Source: Deltaproteobacteria bacterium
GTDB lineage: Bacteria > Desulfobacterota > Binatia > UBA9968
NCBI GenBank assembly: GCA_016210115.1
Contig: JACQUW010000025.1
Coordinates: 1-64,000 of the forward strand
Length of the DNA: 64,000 nt
Direction: 5' to 3'
The stretch's first letter is position 1. Each line of letters opens with the position of its first letter. The translations under genes were made by a program, and so were the position numbers. The notes beneath the pieces are model-generated. The model worked only from the letters and a program-made list of their open reading frames with translations, did not search any database and was not told the origin of the DNA. This document shows, piece by piece, positions 27,457 through 36,795 of this stretch.

Positions 27457-27457
27457 C

Positions 27458-28330
27458 TCAGCTCTCTTTTTTCAGCAGCAGAGTTGTCCATTCCTTGACA
27501 TTTTTTCGTCCGATCAATTTAAAGGGAGCGGGGCAGAAGCGGCGCAAGACGTCGCCTACTTTCGGATCCAAAATCCCGGAAAGGATGAGATATCCTTGCG
27601 CGGCAACCCGTGTTTGCAAAAGGGACGCGAGCTCAATATGGGCCTCGGCGGTTAGATTGGCCGCGACCACGTCAAACGGTTGAGTCAGTCGCCTCAACCG
27701 CACGCTTGACAGCTTGACTTTTCGTTCCACCCGATTAAGCCGCACGTTGAGCCGCGCTGCCCTGAGGGCGACAGGATCGTTGTCCAAACCGAGCACGCTG
27801 GAGCAACCCATCACGGCCGACGCAATTGCCAGTATTCCTGATCCGGTGCCCACGTCCAGAATCGTGAGCTGCCTCTCGGGCGCGAGTGCCAGGACCTCTT
27901 CAAGAAACTCAAGACAGCCGCGCGTAGTCGGATGCGTTCCCGTGCCGAAGGCCATTCCGGGCTCTATCGCGATAATCTTCCGCCGGGTGTTTACCGGGCG
28001 CGCCAGCCAGGGAGGCGTAATCCACAAGCTGTTACCGATTTTTTGGGGAGTAAAAAATCGCCGCCAGGCGGTGTTCCAGTTCTTGTCTTTCAAGACGCTC
28101 CAGCGGACCGGCTGGTCTTCCATGCCCGGATAGATCTTATCGATCCCTTTAAGAAAACGCTGGATGTCCCTTCTTAAAGCCGTACCGTTTAGAGGGCGCA
28201 CGAAAAACGCCCGGACTTCATTTTTCTTGAGGACGACACCGGGAGAGCCCCGCTCAATCAGAAAGTTTGAGATCGCGTCCAGAGCCGCAGTCGGAGCTCT
28301 GAGCGAAAGTTGAAGCCATGAGGCACTCAC
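27458..28330 (-). CDS. prmA: Ribosomal protein L11 methyltransferase
   Basis: About 290 residues. It trimethylates L11. The substrate-binding N-terminal domain (LQLSLRAPTAALDAISNFLI) is followed by a Rossmann methyltransferase with GMAFGTGTHPTTRGCLEFLE, SAM motif ILDVGTGSGILAIASAVMG and the post-motif FDVVAANLTAEAH. GTG at 28330 (VSASWLQLSL) is chosen as start because the longer frame to 28366 adds residues not expected in the family. It precedes rsmE with one base between. Confidence 0.92.
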   Translation of the reverse strand: MSASWLQLSLRAPTAALDAISNFLIERGSPGVVLKKNEVRAFFVRPLNGTALRRDIQRFLKGIDKIYPGMEDQPVRWSVLKDKNWNTAWRRFFTPQKIGNSLWITPPWLARPVNTRRKIIAIEPGMAFGTGTHPTTRGCLEFLEEVLALAPERQLTILDVGTGSGILAIASAVMGCSSVLGLDNDPVALRAARLNVRLNRVERKVKLSSVRLRRLTQPFDVVAANLTAEAHIELASLLQTRVAAQGYLILSGILDPKVGDVLRRFCPAPFKLIGRKNVKEWTTLLLKKES

Positions 28331-28365
28331 GCCCTGTGTTATGCCACAGCGGGCATCGAGGTGCA

Positions 28366-28533
28366 ATTAATGAGCCATTGTTTTCAGCGCTCTCACGGCC
28401 GCCATCGGAATTCCAAAATTTCAAATTCGAGTTTTTTATTTTGCCATCCTTAAAAACTCCGAGCCTTGTCAAAGTCAAAATTAAGAACTAAAGATTCAAG
28501 ACCCTTTATCCGATCCTGGGCAAAACCTAAGAT
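28366..28533. other. AT-rich intergenic spacer
   Basis: Low-GC stretch (TTCCAAAATTTCAAATTCG and AAAGTCAAAATTAAGAAC) unlike the surrounding coding DNA. Two TTGAC-like boxes face prmA on the minus strand, but neither has a good -10 at proper spacing. Likely holds the prmA-rsmE promoter. Confidence 0.35.
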
Positions 28534-29747
28534 TCAACCCGCGACAAATGGAACCAGCTCCCGGAAGCCGAGACGTCGAGCGCCGGTTGCAGTGACTGTT
28601 ATGGGATCGCCCACCAGAGCCCGAACGCCGGTGGATTTGATTTCGACATGGGTTTTGATCGTGAAGGTAAAGCCCGGCTCAATCACCATATCCCCGTCTT
28701 TGGCGAAAGGTCCCGGCCCGACGCGGGGCCGGTCGCTTCCGAGCCCATTGGTATGAACGAGAATACTGCTGCCTCTGGCGCCGCGAGCCTCTGCAAGATT
28801 CACGAATTGGCTGAGCAGTCCACCGATTGTCTCTCCAGGCTTTACCCAGCCTGCAAGAGCATGGAAAATCTCGATAGCGGCGCTCATGGCTTCGCGATAT
28901 TGTCCGGCGTTCTTTTTGCCGATTAGAATCGAGTGATTGCTCTGCGCGCGATAGCCGCGCAGGCGCGCGTCAATTTCCTGGCTCAAGACTCCTCCCGCTT
29001 CCAATCGGATGGGAAGCGCCATGGAGTTGCCTGCATTGGCGGGCCTGCCGTTGGAACCGAAGGAGAGCCGGGCCGGGTAATCGCCGGTGTGGCGGATCAG
29101 CACGGCCGCCATTTCGACCCACAGCGTCGCTTCCTCCACTTTCGGGCGGGCGACTTCCATCATGCGCCGGATGGCTGCTTCGTTGGCCTCCGTGACGCGC
29201 TCGATCACCCGGATTTCTTCAGGCCCCTTGATCAGACGCGACAATTCCAGAACGTGATTCGCCGACACGAAGTTCGCGCCAGGCAAGGTTGCCTGGATTC
29301 GCCTCCAGGTTTCGTAGGGGATAATTCCCTCGGGCCGGTGATAGAGATCAACCAGTCCGCAACCCCGATCCGGCCGCGCTTGAGCCCCAGCTCTTCAACA
29401 CGGGCGGAGACCAGTTCGGAGAAGGAGCCCCAGCGAATGTCTCTCGGCCACAGCAAATGTTCAAGCCACATGCGGGCCTCCCGCTCCGCCGAGACGATCG
29501 CTGTAACCTCGCCACAAGCAGGGAAGACCACCCAAGCGCCCCCCTGCACACCGCCTATTTGGGACAAATAACGGGAATGGGCCTGAGGCTCGCCAACGTC
29601 CGCAGCCGGCGCCAGCAGGCAGTCCAGTCCGAGCTCTGCCATATGTTGCCGCACACGCGCGTAGCGGCGCTCCCGCTCAGCGAGCGAGAACGAAAGCGGA
29701 AGCCGTCTTGCGCTGTTTTTACTCTCAAAAATCATCTCTTTTTCCAT
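28534..29747 (-). CDS. M24-family metallopeptidase (Xaa-Pro aminopeptidase/creatinase fold), frameshifted
   Basis: The N-terminal creatinase-type domain (FSLAERERRYARVRQHMAEL) is in one frame and the pita-bread catalytic domain in another. At about 29357 the frame changes from GRIGVADWL to LVDLYHRPEGIIPYETW, losing one base or gaining two. Together they give about 400 residues, the normal length. The catalytic part shows VTEANEAAIRRMMEVARPKV, an ILVHTNGLGSDRP block and EPGFTF. The usual metal ligands (two Asp, His, two Glu) are only partly evident by eye, so it could be a non-peptidase member. The break may be a real mutation or a sequence error. Confidence 0.72.
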
Positions 29748-29976
29748 GAGGAGAATAATCGACCACGAAAGCTTTTCGGTCAAGACGAGGCCTCCCGGCA
29801 CGCATGATTCATGCACCGAAACGTTGAGATATACAGCCTGAGGGCAGCCTTTGAAGGGAGAGGGCACAGGGGAGCGCTAAGCGCATGGCGCAAAGAGCAG
29901 GCGCTTACCCCTATGCCGTGTAAGAGACTTGCCAACCAGCGGCCGTCATTGTATGGACAAAAGCGAAGGATTCAGG

Positions 29977-30870
29977 ATGAAGATAGCCGCGATAAAACCC
30001 GAAAATCTGGCCATCGTAAGGGACGACTCGCTGTTTCCGATCGGGGAGGCGCTCGCCCGGGAGGGGCTGCTCCCCCTCGGCGCTTCGATGACTGATTTCA
30101 TCGTGAATTACGAGCGCCTCAACGAGAGACTGCCGGCGCTCCTTGAGAAAGTAATCCCTACCCCTCTTGATCCCAAGCTGCTCAAGCCTCCGATCGAAAG
30201 ACCTACCAAGATCTGGGCCGCGGCCACGAACTACAAACGAGGAAGCACGGGAATCGAGGAGGCCCGGGGCCGCGGCACGGCGGGCGAGGCTACTCCTCAA
30301 GAGATTTTGGAAAAGAGTTTTCTCAAGCCGCCCTCCGCCATTACCGGTCCCGAAGAGACAATCATCATTCCCAAAGGCGCTCAAACGATTTTTCCCGAGC
30401 TCGAGCTATGCATTGTGATTGGGAAAAAGGGTCGATATCTCTCCAAGCAGCAGGCTCTGGAGGCGGTGTTCGGTTATACAATCATCCTTGATGTAACGGC
30501 CCGAGACTACGGATCCGGCAAAGGCCTGCCGGGAAGCCGTTGCGTGCGCAAAGGCTTCGAGACCTTTGCTCCGATCGGCCCATGGATCACCACGCGAGAG
30601 GACATCCCTGATCCCCATGACCTCATAATGCGTCTCTGGGTTAATGGCGAGTTGCGCCAGATGGCCAAGACCGACGCAATGGTGAACGGCGTTCCCGACC
30701 TGGTGAGTTACCTGTCGCATGTCACAACGCTGTTTCCCGGGGATCTTATTGCTACAGGAAATCCCGACTCGCCGGCATTTCAGCAAAAGTTGGCTCCGGG
30801 CGACAGGCTGAAGTCCGAAATCGAAGGGATTGGAACGATGAGCTTGACCGTAGAAAGAGAGCCGGCGTAA
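29977..30870 (+). CDS. Fumarylacetoacetate hydrolase-family protein
   Basis: 297 residues from ATG at 29977 (AAGGA six bases before it); ATG at 29953 is an alternative. The FAH fold is shown by KIWAAATNYKRG, the metal-binding FPELELCIVIGKKGRYLSKQ, GYTIILDVTARDYGSG and GDLIATGNPDSPAF. Members hydrolyse or decarboxylate C-C bonds of ring-cleavage products (for example 2-hydroxyhepta-2,4-diene-1,7-dioate isomerase). In context it is the first gene before a peptide-type ABC importer. Confidence 0.88.
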   Translation: MKIAAIKPENLAIVRDDSLFPIGEALAREGLLPLGASMTDFIVNYERLNERLPALLEKVIPTPLDPKLLKPPIERPTKIWAAATNYKRGSTGIEEARGRGTAGEATPQEILEKSFLKPPSAITGPEETIIIPKGAQTIFPELELCIVIGKKGRYLSKQQALEAVFGYTIILDVTARDYGSGKGLPGSRCVRKGFETFAPIGPWITTREDIPDPHDLIMRLWVNGELRQMAKTDAMVNGVPDLVSYLSHVTTLFPGDLIATGNPDSPAFQQKLAPGDRLKSEIEGIGTMSLTVEREPA

Positions 30871-30930
30871 CTCATAACGAACCAAGGATCACATTAGATT
30901 CGCGGAAGCCGAGAATCAGGAGGAAGCGCC

Positions 30931-32625
30931 ATGAAAAGAGGAATGACCCGAAGGGAGTTTGTCCGCATGGCCGGAACCACGGCAGCCGGTATTGCCTTTT
31001 TTTCATCTCGAGCCACCAACGCGCAAGCCGCTCAAACTGGAAAGAAGCGCATCGTGATCCATACCGAGCGCCAGGTCACGAGTCTCGGGTATCACAACCG
31101 GCGTGACACAGAACATGTTTCTATGGCGGATGCAGGCCTGGTCGGTCAAAACCCTGCCACGCTCGAGCGCGTGCCCGTGCTTGCCGAGGAACTCCCCTCG
31201 GTCAAGAAAGGAACCTGGAAAATCGACCCGCAAAAAAAGACCATGATCACCGTTTACAAGCTCCGACCCAGGCTTAAGTGGCATGACGGGAAACCGTATA
31301 CATCGAAAGACTTCGAGTTTGGCTGGCAGATCGCCAAACATCCTGATTTTCCTATGCCGGACCGGCTCGTCCCCGAGCTGATTTCGAAGATCGAGACTCC
31401 TGACGACCGGACCATCGTGATCCATTGGAAGGAGCTTTATAACGAAGCCTACGCGGTCCAGTACACCCACGTGCGCGCTTTTCCACGCCATCTCCTCCAG
31501 GAGGCTTTTAATGCCGGCGACATGAAAGCTTTCGCGAGCCTGCCTTTCTGGAACAAGAATTTCGTGGGCGCCGGCCCATACCGGGTCGTCGAATGGGACG
31601 CGGGAAACCGAATGGAACTCGAGGCCTTCAAGGATTTTGCGCTGGGGCGGCCGAAAATCGATCGCGTCAGCGTGCGCGTCGTGGATGACTCCAACACCAA
31701 TCTCGCGGCTGTGCTCGCCGGCGAGGTGGACTTCTGCATGCGCAGCACAATCTCTTTTGACGGCGCTATGATCTTAAGGAACCAATGGGAGAAAGAGGGA
31801 AAAGGCAAAGTCTTTATCAGCCCCGCCTCCTGGAGCTGGCTCAGCCTGAGCCGCGATAATCCCTGGTTTAGCGATCTCAGATTGCGCCGCGCTCTCATGG
31901 TCGCGATCGATCGCGAGGCGATGGCGCAGAACATGTTCCGGGGCGAGCGTCTGGTCTCTCATTTTCCGCTTTCCCGCATCCGAAAAAGTTTCAAGAAAGC
32001 TCTGAGCACCGCCACGATCTACAAGTACAACCCCGATCAGGCGAAGCGGCTTTTGGCCGAGGCGGGTTGGAAACCCGGTCCCGACGGCGTTATGGTCAAC
32101 GAAAAAGGCGAGCGATTGGAATTCGAGTTTCGCTGCCAGGCGGGCAGGCGCGATCATGAGCAGGCGGAGGCGATCATCGCCGATTACTGGAAAAAAATCG
32201 GCATCCTCACCAACATTAAAAACCTGCCGAACCGGCTCCTCAATTCCGCGCAAAACCGCAACCGCTGGCCAGGAGCCTATATCGGCTCCCATAATGTGAC
32301 GGTCGAAGAATGGTCTGAGCGCTTCCACACCAGGAACATACCCGCATCCGAGAACAAGTTCGCCCTGGAAAACGTCTCAGGCTGGAATGACGCGCGCAAG
32401 GACGCGATTCTGGACGAGCTAAACTCCATTACTACCCCCCAGCGCTCGGAGCAGCTGCAACTGGAATTCATCAAGATGTTCAGCGAAGCGCTGCCGGTTT
32501 TTCCGCTTTACTACAGTCCCGAGATTCTCGTTGCGAAGAAAGGCCTCACCGGCATAACCCCGCGACAGGAAAGCGGCGGGCAGAATTCCAGCACGTGGAA
32601 CATGGCCCGGTGGGACAAGACGTAG
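30931..32625 (+). CDS. ABC transporter substrate-binding protein, family 5 (peptide/nickel type), Tat-exported
   Basis: 564 residues. A twin-arginine signal (MTRREFVRMAGTTAAGIAFF) is followed by the SBP_bac_5 core: GLVGQNPATLERVPVLAEEL, LRPRLKWHDGKPYTSKDFEF, FWNKNFVGAGPYRVVEWDAG, LRRALMVAIDREAMAQNMF. Export in folded form suggests cofactor or tight ligand binding before export. The two permease genes follow 112 bases later. The ligand (oligopeptide, opine, sugar or other) cannot be fixed. Confidence 0.93.
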   Translation: MKRGMTRREFVRMAGTTAAGIAFFSSRATNAQAAQTGKKRIVIHTERQVTSLGYHNRRDTEHVSMADAGLVGQNPATLERVPVLAEELPSVKKGTWKIDPQKKTMITVYKLRPRLKWHDGKPYTSKDFEFGWQIAKHPDFPMPDRLVPELISKIETPDDRTIVIHWKELYNEAYAVQYTHVRAFPRHLLQEAFNAGDMKAFASLPFWNKNFVGAGPYRVVEWDAGNRMELEAFKDFALGRPKIDRVSVRVVDDSNTNLAAVLAGEVDFCMRSTISFDGAMILRNQWEKEGKGKVFISPASWSWLSLSRDNPWFSDLRLRRALMVAIDREAMAQNMFRGERLVSHFPLSRIRKSFKKALSTATIYKYNPDQAKRLLAEAGWKPGPDGVMVNEKGERLEFEFRCQAGRRDHEQAEAIIADYWKKIGILTNIKNLPNRLLNSAQNRNRWPGAYIGSHNVTVEEWSERFHTRNIPASENKFALENVSGWNDARKDAILDELNSITTPQRSEQLQLEFIKMFSEALPVFPLYYSPEILVAKKGLTGITPRQESGGQNSSTWNMARWDKT

Positions 32626-32736
32626 AGACGGGAGGGATTTGTCTGTTCGGTCGATCTATCTCTTCCGTCGATTCGGTCTGACGATACGACCAAAGAAAGA
32701 AAATAGGCAAAACAGACACAGGTCTGGCCGCTGACT

Positions 32737-33708
32737 ATGCTTCACTATCTGATCAGGCGACTGTTTCAGATGGCGCCGCTCCTTCTATTCATCTCGGCTC
32801 TGATTTATCTCCTGCTCTATCTCATGCCCGGTGACCCGCTCTACAGGATGGTCGAAGATGTGCCGAACTTGCGGCCTCAGGATTATGAAAGGCTGCGGCG
32901 GATCTACGGTCTCGACGATCCCTTCTATATCCAGTACTGGAAATGGCTCTGGCAGCTCCTTCAACTGAATCCGGGTTACTCGCGGGAGTACGGACAGCCG
33001 GTCATGGATGTCATCGTGCCCGCCTTGAAGAACACGCTGGTCCTGACGGTTACGGCCGTCGTAATCGGCAAAGTTCTGGCCTTGCTGCTGGGCATCTTCT
33101 CCGCCATCCGGCAGTATTCCTTGTGGGACTACCTGTTTACGGTCGCGACGTTCATCGGTTACTGCATCCCCGGGTTCTGGCTGGCGTTGATGGCGATTAT
33201 CGTCTTCGCCGTTAAGCTCGGGTGGTTTCCAACCTCGGGCTTGATCAGCTCCGATGTGGCACCAGGGACCTGGGAGGCGACCGTGGACTGGATGAAGCAT
33301 CTCGTTCTTCCCGTCGCCGTTCTTGCCATATCGGAGATCGCCCAGATTCAGCGCTACATGAGGTCGAGCCTGCTGGAGGTCCTGCGGCACGATTATCTAA
33401 CTACCGCCAGAGCGAAAGGCCTGACCGAATCGGTCGTGATCGGACGGCACGCTCTTAAAAACGCTCTGATTCCCGTGGTCACCGTCATTGCGGTGACTAT
33501 GCCGCGGGTGATCGGCGGCTCTACGGTGGTCGAAACTGTTTTTGGCTACCCGGGAATGGGGCGCCTGCTTTACACCTCAATTATGGGCAGCGATTATGTC
33601 GTGGCGATGACTGTCGTCATGATCATCGCGCTTACGGTGGTGCTGTTCAACCTGCTGGCGGATATTCTTTACGGCTGGCTCGATCCGCGCATCCGCTACC
33701 GGGAGTGA
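32737..33708 (+). CDS. ABC transporter permease, DppB/OppB type
   Basis: 323 residues, six predicted membrane helices. N-terminal MLHYLIRRLFQMAPLLLFIS and LMPGDPLYRM are typical of the B-type permease. The coupling-helix EAA-like segment reads LTTARAKGLTESVVIGRHAL, followed by NALIPVVTVIAV. Partner of the C-type permease, which starts four bases after this stop. Confidence 0.94.
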   Translation: MLHYLIRRLFQMAPLLLFISALIYLLLYLMPGDPLYRMVEDVPNLRPQDYERLRRIYGLDDPFYIQYWKWLWQLLQLNPGYSREYGQPVMDVIVPALKNTLVLTVTAVVIGKVLALLLGIFSAIRQYSLWDYLFTVATFIGYCIPGFWLALMAIIVFAVKLGWFPTSGLISSDVAPGTWEATVDWMKHLVLPVAVLAISEIAQIQRYMRSSLLEVLRHDYLTTARAKGLTESVVIGRHALKNALIPVVTVIAVTMPRVIGGSTVVETVFGYPGMGRLLYTSIMGSDYVVAMTVVMIIALTVVLFNLLADILYGWLDPRIRYRE

Positions 33709-33712
33709 AGCC

Positions 33713-34573
33713 GTGGAGCCGCAAAAAGGATACTGGCGAGTAGTCTGGCGACGTTTCAGGCGGCATCGTCTTGCCTATGCCGGTCTTCTTTTTTTTGCGG
33801 CTTTGCTATTCCTCGCTGCCGTGGGCCCTTATTTATTGCCTTACCAGCTCGATCAGGTGTCGCTGGCAGAGCGGATGCATGGGCCTTCATTGCGCCACTG
33901 GTTCGGCACGGATGAGCTGGGGAGAGATATCTGGGTGCGCATCATGCACGGGGGGCGAGTGTCCTTAACCGTGGGGTTGATTGTCGGGCTAAGCACGGTT
34001 CTGATCGGCGGCGTGGTCGGCATTATCGCCGGCTATGTCGGAGGCATGCTCGATAACTTTCTCATGCGGGTCGTGGACGTTATCTATACGATCCCCCGCA
34101 TTGTGCTTCTCCTGGTTCTCTCGAAGCTCGCCGGCCCCGGGCTGTTCAACATCATCGTTATCCTCGTGGCGCTCGAGTGGACGAATGCCGCGCGGCTCGC
34201 GCGCGGCGCGGTGCTTTCATACCGGGAGCAGGAATTTGTCCTGGCCGCCCAATGCCTGGGCGCGTCCCGCGGGCGCGTCATGCTGCGTCATCTATTGCCG
34301 AACTCCCTCGCGCCTCTCATCGTGGCCGCGACTCTCGATGCGGGGGCGGCGATCCGCGCGGAGACGACGTTGAGCTTTCTCGGCCTTGGAATCCAACCCC
34401 CGACTCCAAGCTGGGGCAATCTCCTCACCAACGCATCGACCAACATCTTCATCGCGCCGCTGCAGGTCTTTTTGCCCGGTATGTTCATCTTTATCGCTTT
34501 GATGAGCTTTAATCTTCTCGGCGACGCGTTCCGCGACGCGCTCGATCCCAGACTCACGAGCGGGAGGCGTTAA
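33713..34573 (+). CDS. ABC transporter permease, DppC/OppC type
   Basis: 286 residues from GTG at 33713. The N-terminal helix RLAYAGLLFFAALLFLAAVG is followed by HWFGTDELGRDIWVRIMHGG, a signature of C-type permeases. The EAA loop is QCLGASRGRVMLRHLLPNSL, and the end is NLLGDAFRDALDPRL. With the SBP and B-type permease it gives the membrane half of a Dpp/Opp-like importer. No DppD/DppF ATPase genes are present on either side, so ATPases must come from elsewhere. Confidence 0.94.
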   Translation: MEPQKGYWRVVWRRFRRHRLAYAGLLFFAALLFLAAVGPYLLPYQLDQVSLAERMHGPSLRHWFGTDELGRDIWVRIMHGGRVSLTVGLIVGLSTVLIGGVVGIIAGYVGGMLDNFLMRVVDVIYTIPRIVLLLVLSKLAGPGLFNIIVILVALEWTNAARLARGAVLSYREQEFVLAAQCLGASRGRVMLRHLLPNSLAPLIVAATLDAGAAIRAETTLSFLGLGIQPPTPSWGNLLTNASTNIFIAPLQVFLPGMFIFIALMSFNLLGDAFRDALDPRLTSGRR

Positions 34574-34607
34574 AAAGCCAGATAACCTAACCTCGGCCGT
34601 TATCCTC

Positions 34608-35618
34608 ATGGCAAAATCATCTCCGAGATTCGTCGCCGTTTTGGGCGCGCGCTTTGGCGCTCTCAATATCGAAAAGAAGCTTCTTGCGCCTCTCGGCGTT
34701 CGATTGGTTGAAGGCGATGGCAGCAACGAAGAGGAAACGGCCGTCTTATGCCGGGAGGCGGAGATCATTCTTTGCGGTGGCGCGCCAGAGATCCGCGCGG
34801 CGCTTATGCACAAGCTCCCCCGGCTGAGAGCCATTGTGCGCTATGGGATCGGCGTGGATACGATTGATCTCTCTGAAGCGACCCGGAGAGGTATTTTTGT
34901 CGCCAATGTGCCCGATTACTGCATCGAAGAGGTGGCTACGCACGCCCTGGCTCTCGTTCTCTCGTGGGCGAGAAAACTCCCGGTCGCAACGAAGAAGACG
35001 GAGGACGGCGACTGGGAGGTTGCCCCTCTCGTGCCGCTCCAATCACCTCGCGATTCGATTTTAGGACTCATCGGATTTGGCCGTATCGCGCAAACGCTTG
35101 CTCGGAACGCTCGCGCCCTGGGCTTTCAGGTTTGGGCCGTCGATCCTTACGTCGAGAGAAAAACGGTCGCAGCGAAAGGCGCCAAGCCCGTTGCGCTAAC
35201 ACAGCTTCTGCGTGGCTCCGATTTCATTTCTCTCCACGCGCCTCTTACGTCGAAGACGCATCACCTGATTGATGCCAAGGCGCTCGCCCTGATGAAGCCA
35301 ACGTCCTACCTCATCAACACCTCGCGCGGCGGCCTGGTGGACGAGGGCGCCCTTTTTGCGGCGCTCAAACAAGGGCGGATCGCCGGGGCGGCGCTGGATG
35401 TTCTCGAGGATGAGCCCTGGCCGCTCGACAGTCCCCTTCGCAGCATCGAGCACCTCATCGTTACACCCCATTGCGCGTGGTATACGGAAAGATCCAAAGA
35501 TGAGCTCCGGCGGAAGGCTTGCGCGGAGGTGATCCGCGTCCTCCGGGGCAAAGCGCCCAAGAACCTTGTAAACCCGGAGGTGCTGAAGCATCGGATTGTC
35601 GCAAAGGGAAATGGTTAA
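34608..35618 (+). CDS. D-isomer-specific 2-hydroxyacid dehydrogenase (CtBP/SerA-like)
   Basis: 336 residues. The NAD-binding domain has GLIGFGRIAQTLARNARALG (GxGxxG) and a downstream VDPYVERK. Catalytic residues are seen in INTSRGGLVDEGALFAALKQ (Arg), DVLEDEPWPLDSPLR (Glu) and VTPHCAWYTERS (His). The N-terminal substrate domain has LPRLRAIVRYGIGVDTIDLS. It reduces a 2-oxo acid or oxidises a D-2-hydroxy acid; closest in layout to C-terminal-binding-protein and phosphoglycerate dehydrogenase relatives. It follows the ABC permease by 34 bases. Confidence 0.9.
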   Translation: MAKSSPRFVAVLGARFGALNIEKKLLAPLGVRLVEGDGSNEEETAVLCREAEIILCGGAPEIRAALMHKLPRLRAIVRYGIGVDTIDLSEATRRGIFVANVPDYCIEEVATHALALVLSWARKLPVATKKTEDGDWEVAPLVPLQSPRDSILGLIGFGRIAQTLARNARALGFQVWAVDPYVERKTVAAKGAKPVALTQLLRGSDFISLHAPLTSKTHHLIDAKALALMKPTSYLINTSRGGLVDEGALFAALKQGRIAGAALDVLEDEPWPLDSPLRSIEHLIVTPHCAWYTERSKDELRRKACAEVIRVLRGKAPKNLVNPEVLKHRIVAKGNG

Positions 35619-35796
35619 GAATTTTCCTTAGCATCGAAGACACGGCGATGGCGGTGGAATTTTGAAGTGCAGGAGGAAAACGGCATGTTCACTGCAAGTC
35701 ATTTCGCTTACCGCGTCGAATCTCTGACTTTGATAGTTCTCACGTACTGGGCACAACCTGTGCTCGGGTGCAAAATACGACTGGAGGGCTAGCCGC

Positions 35797-35922
35797 CATG
35801 AATTTGCGCGCTCCGGCATTTACGGCAACGGCCATGTCGTGATGATCGAGAAAAATAATTTACAGGTAGCGGAGCTCATCATTCAAAGGCTTGAAAAGAT
35901 GCTTCCGGGTCTGCTGCCATAG
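35797..35922 (+). pseudogene. C-terminal tail of an alpha/beta hydrolase
   Basis: Forty-one open codons ending at TAG (35920) encode GIYGNGHVVMIEKNNLQVAE and a final helix. This resembles the conserved catalytic-His tail of one group of alpha/beta hydrolases (GIxGNGHMMMLEKNN pattern). No upstream part of such a gene is recognisable back to 35619. It looks like the end of a deleted gene. A separate 35-codon frame with AGGAGG before its ATG at 35685 lies just upstream and is not recognised. Confidence 0.5.
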
Positions 35923-36023
35923 TGTTTTTCCGCGCGCAACGGAGCTCGTCTGAGGCTTGCAGAGCCAAGCGCAGCGTGCCAGAATTCTGCCGAAGAGGCT
36001 TGGTCCTGGCCACAGCGCGTTTT

Positions 36024-36644
36024 ATGAACCGTGAAAGCCATTTATATCTTACGCGACGCGAGTTTTTCACTGCGTCTCTGGCATTGCCGGCCGGCTTGTT
36101 GCTCATGCCCGCGTACGCTCGGGAGGCGCTTGCGCAGAGCCGCGAGTTGGAGCCGACTCCGGCTTGCGCCGATGCGGATGACGTGACGCCTCCGCAGACG
36201 GCGGGACCTTTCTACAAGCCCCGCTCACCGGAGCGCCAGTCACTGCTCGAGCCCAACATTCGGGGCAGCAGAATCGTTCTCCAGGGTTACGTCCGTTCAA
36301 GGCGCTGCCAGCCGGTTCCGCAGGCGCTCGTCGACTTCTGGCATGCGGATGCGACCGGAGCGTATGACAACGCCGGCTACAGGCTCCGCGGCCACCAATT
36401 CACGGATCGTGCGGGGCGATACCGCCTCGAGACGATCGTGCCGGGGATCTATCCCGGGCGCACGCGCCATTTCCACGTCAGGGTCCAGGCACCGAACCGG
36501 CCCGTTCTTACCACGCAGCTCTATTTTCCCGGCGAGGCGGAGAATAGAAGGGACTCGATCTTCAATGCAAAGCTCGTGATGGCTCTCCGCGATTCGGCCG
36601 GCGGCAAGTCGGCCAACTTCGACTTCGTCCTGGATCTGGCTTAG
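36024..36644 (+). CDS. Intradiol ring-cleavage dioxygenase-like protein with Tat signal
   Basis: 206 residues from ATG at 36024. The N-terminus LTRREFFTASLALPAGLLL is a twin-arginine signal, so the protein is exported folded, with its iron. The intradiol core is intact: PPQTAGPFYKP, VPQALVDFWHADATGAYDNA, DRAGRYRLETIVPGIYPGRT and RHFHVRV. It contains the two Tyr and two His expected to bind Fe(III). It would cleave catechol or hydroquinol rings between the hydroxyls. The secreted intradiol group is not well characterised. It stands alone between two operons. Confidence 0.87.
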   Translation: MNRESHLYLTRREFFTASLALPAGLLLMPAYAREALAQSRELEPTPACADADDVTPPQTAGPFYKPRSPERQSLLEPNIRGSRIVLQGYVRSRRCQPVPQALVDFWHADATGAYDNAGYRLRGHQFTDRAGRYRLETIVPGIYPGRTRHFHVRVQAPNRPVLTTQLYFPGEAENRRDSIFNAKLVMALRDSAGGKSANFDFVLDLA

Positions 36645-36720
36645 CCCGGATTTATTTATGCTCGCAGCAGAACCTTCGACACCCTGTCGATAAGGAGTGA
36701 GCCGGCCAGCTAACAACCAT

Positions 36721-36795
36721 TGTTCAAAACGTTCAAGCTGTTTAAGTGTTCAAAACGTTTTGAACGATTGGAACTCTTTGAACGTATTGAACGTT
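36721..36795. repeat. GTTCAA-rich imperfect inverted repeat with an 18-base perfect palindrome
   Basis: The left arm has GTTCAA-type units and the right arm the complementary TTGAAC units. At the centre GTTCAAAACGTTTTGAAC (36748-36765) is a perfect palindrome. The whole 75-base stretch can fold into one long hairpin upstream of the SBP/permease operon. Seen directly; function unknown. Confidence 0.7.

Noticed and set aside
28900-29571. Plus-strand 212-codon frame across the M24 peptidase gene
   Set aside because: Antisense to a gene with clear family sequence on the minus strand.
36721-36795. CRISPR repeat
   Set aside because: Units are inverted as well as direct, with no regular spacers; no cas genes in the window.
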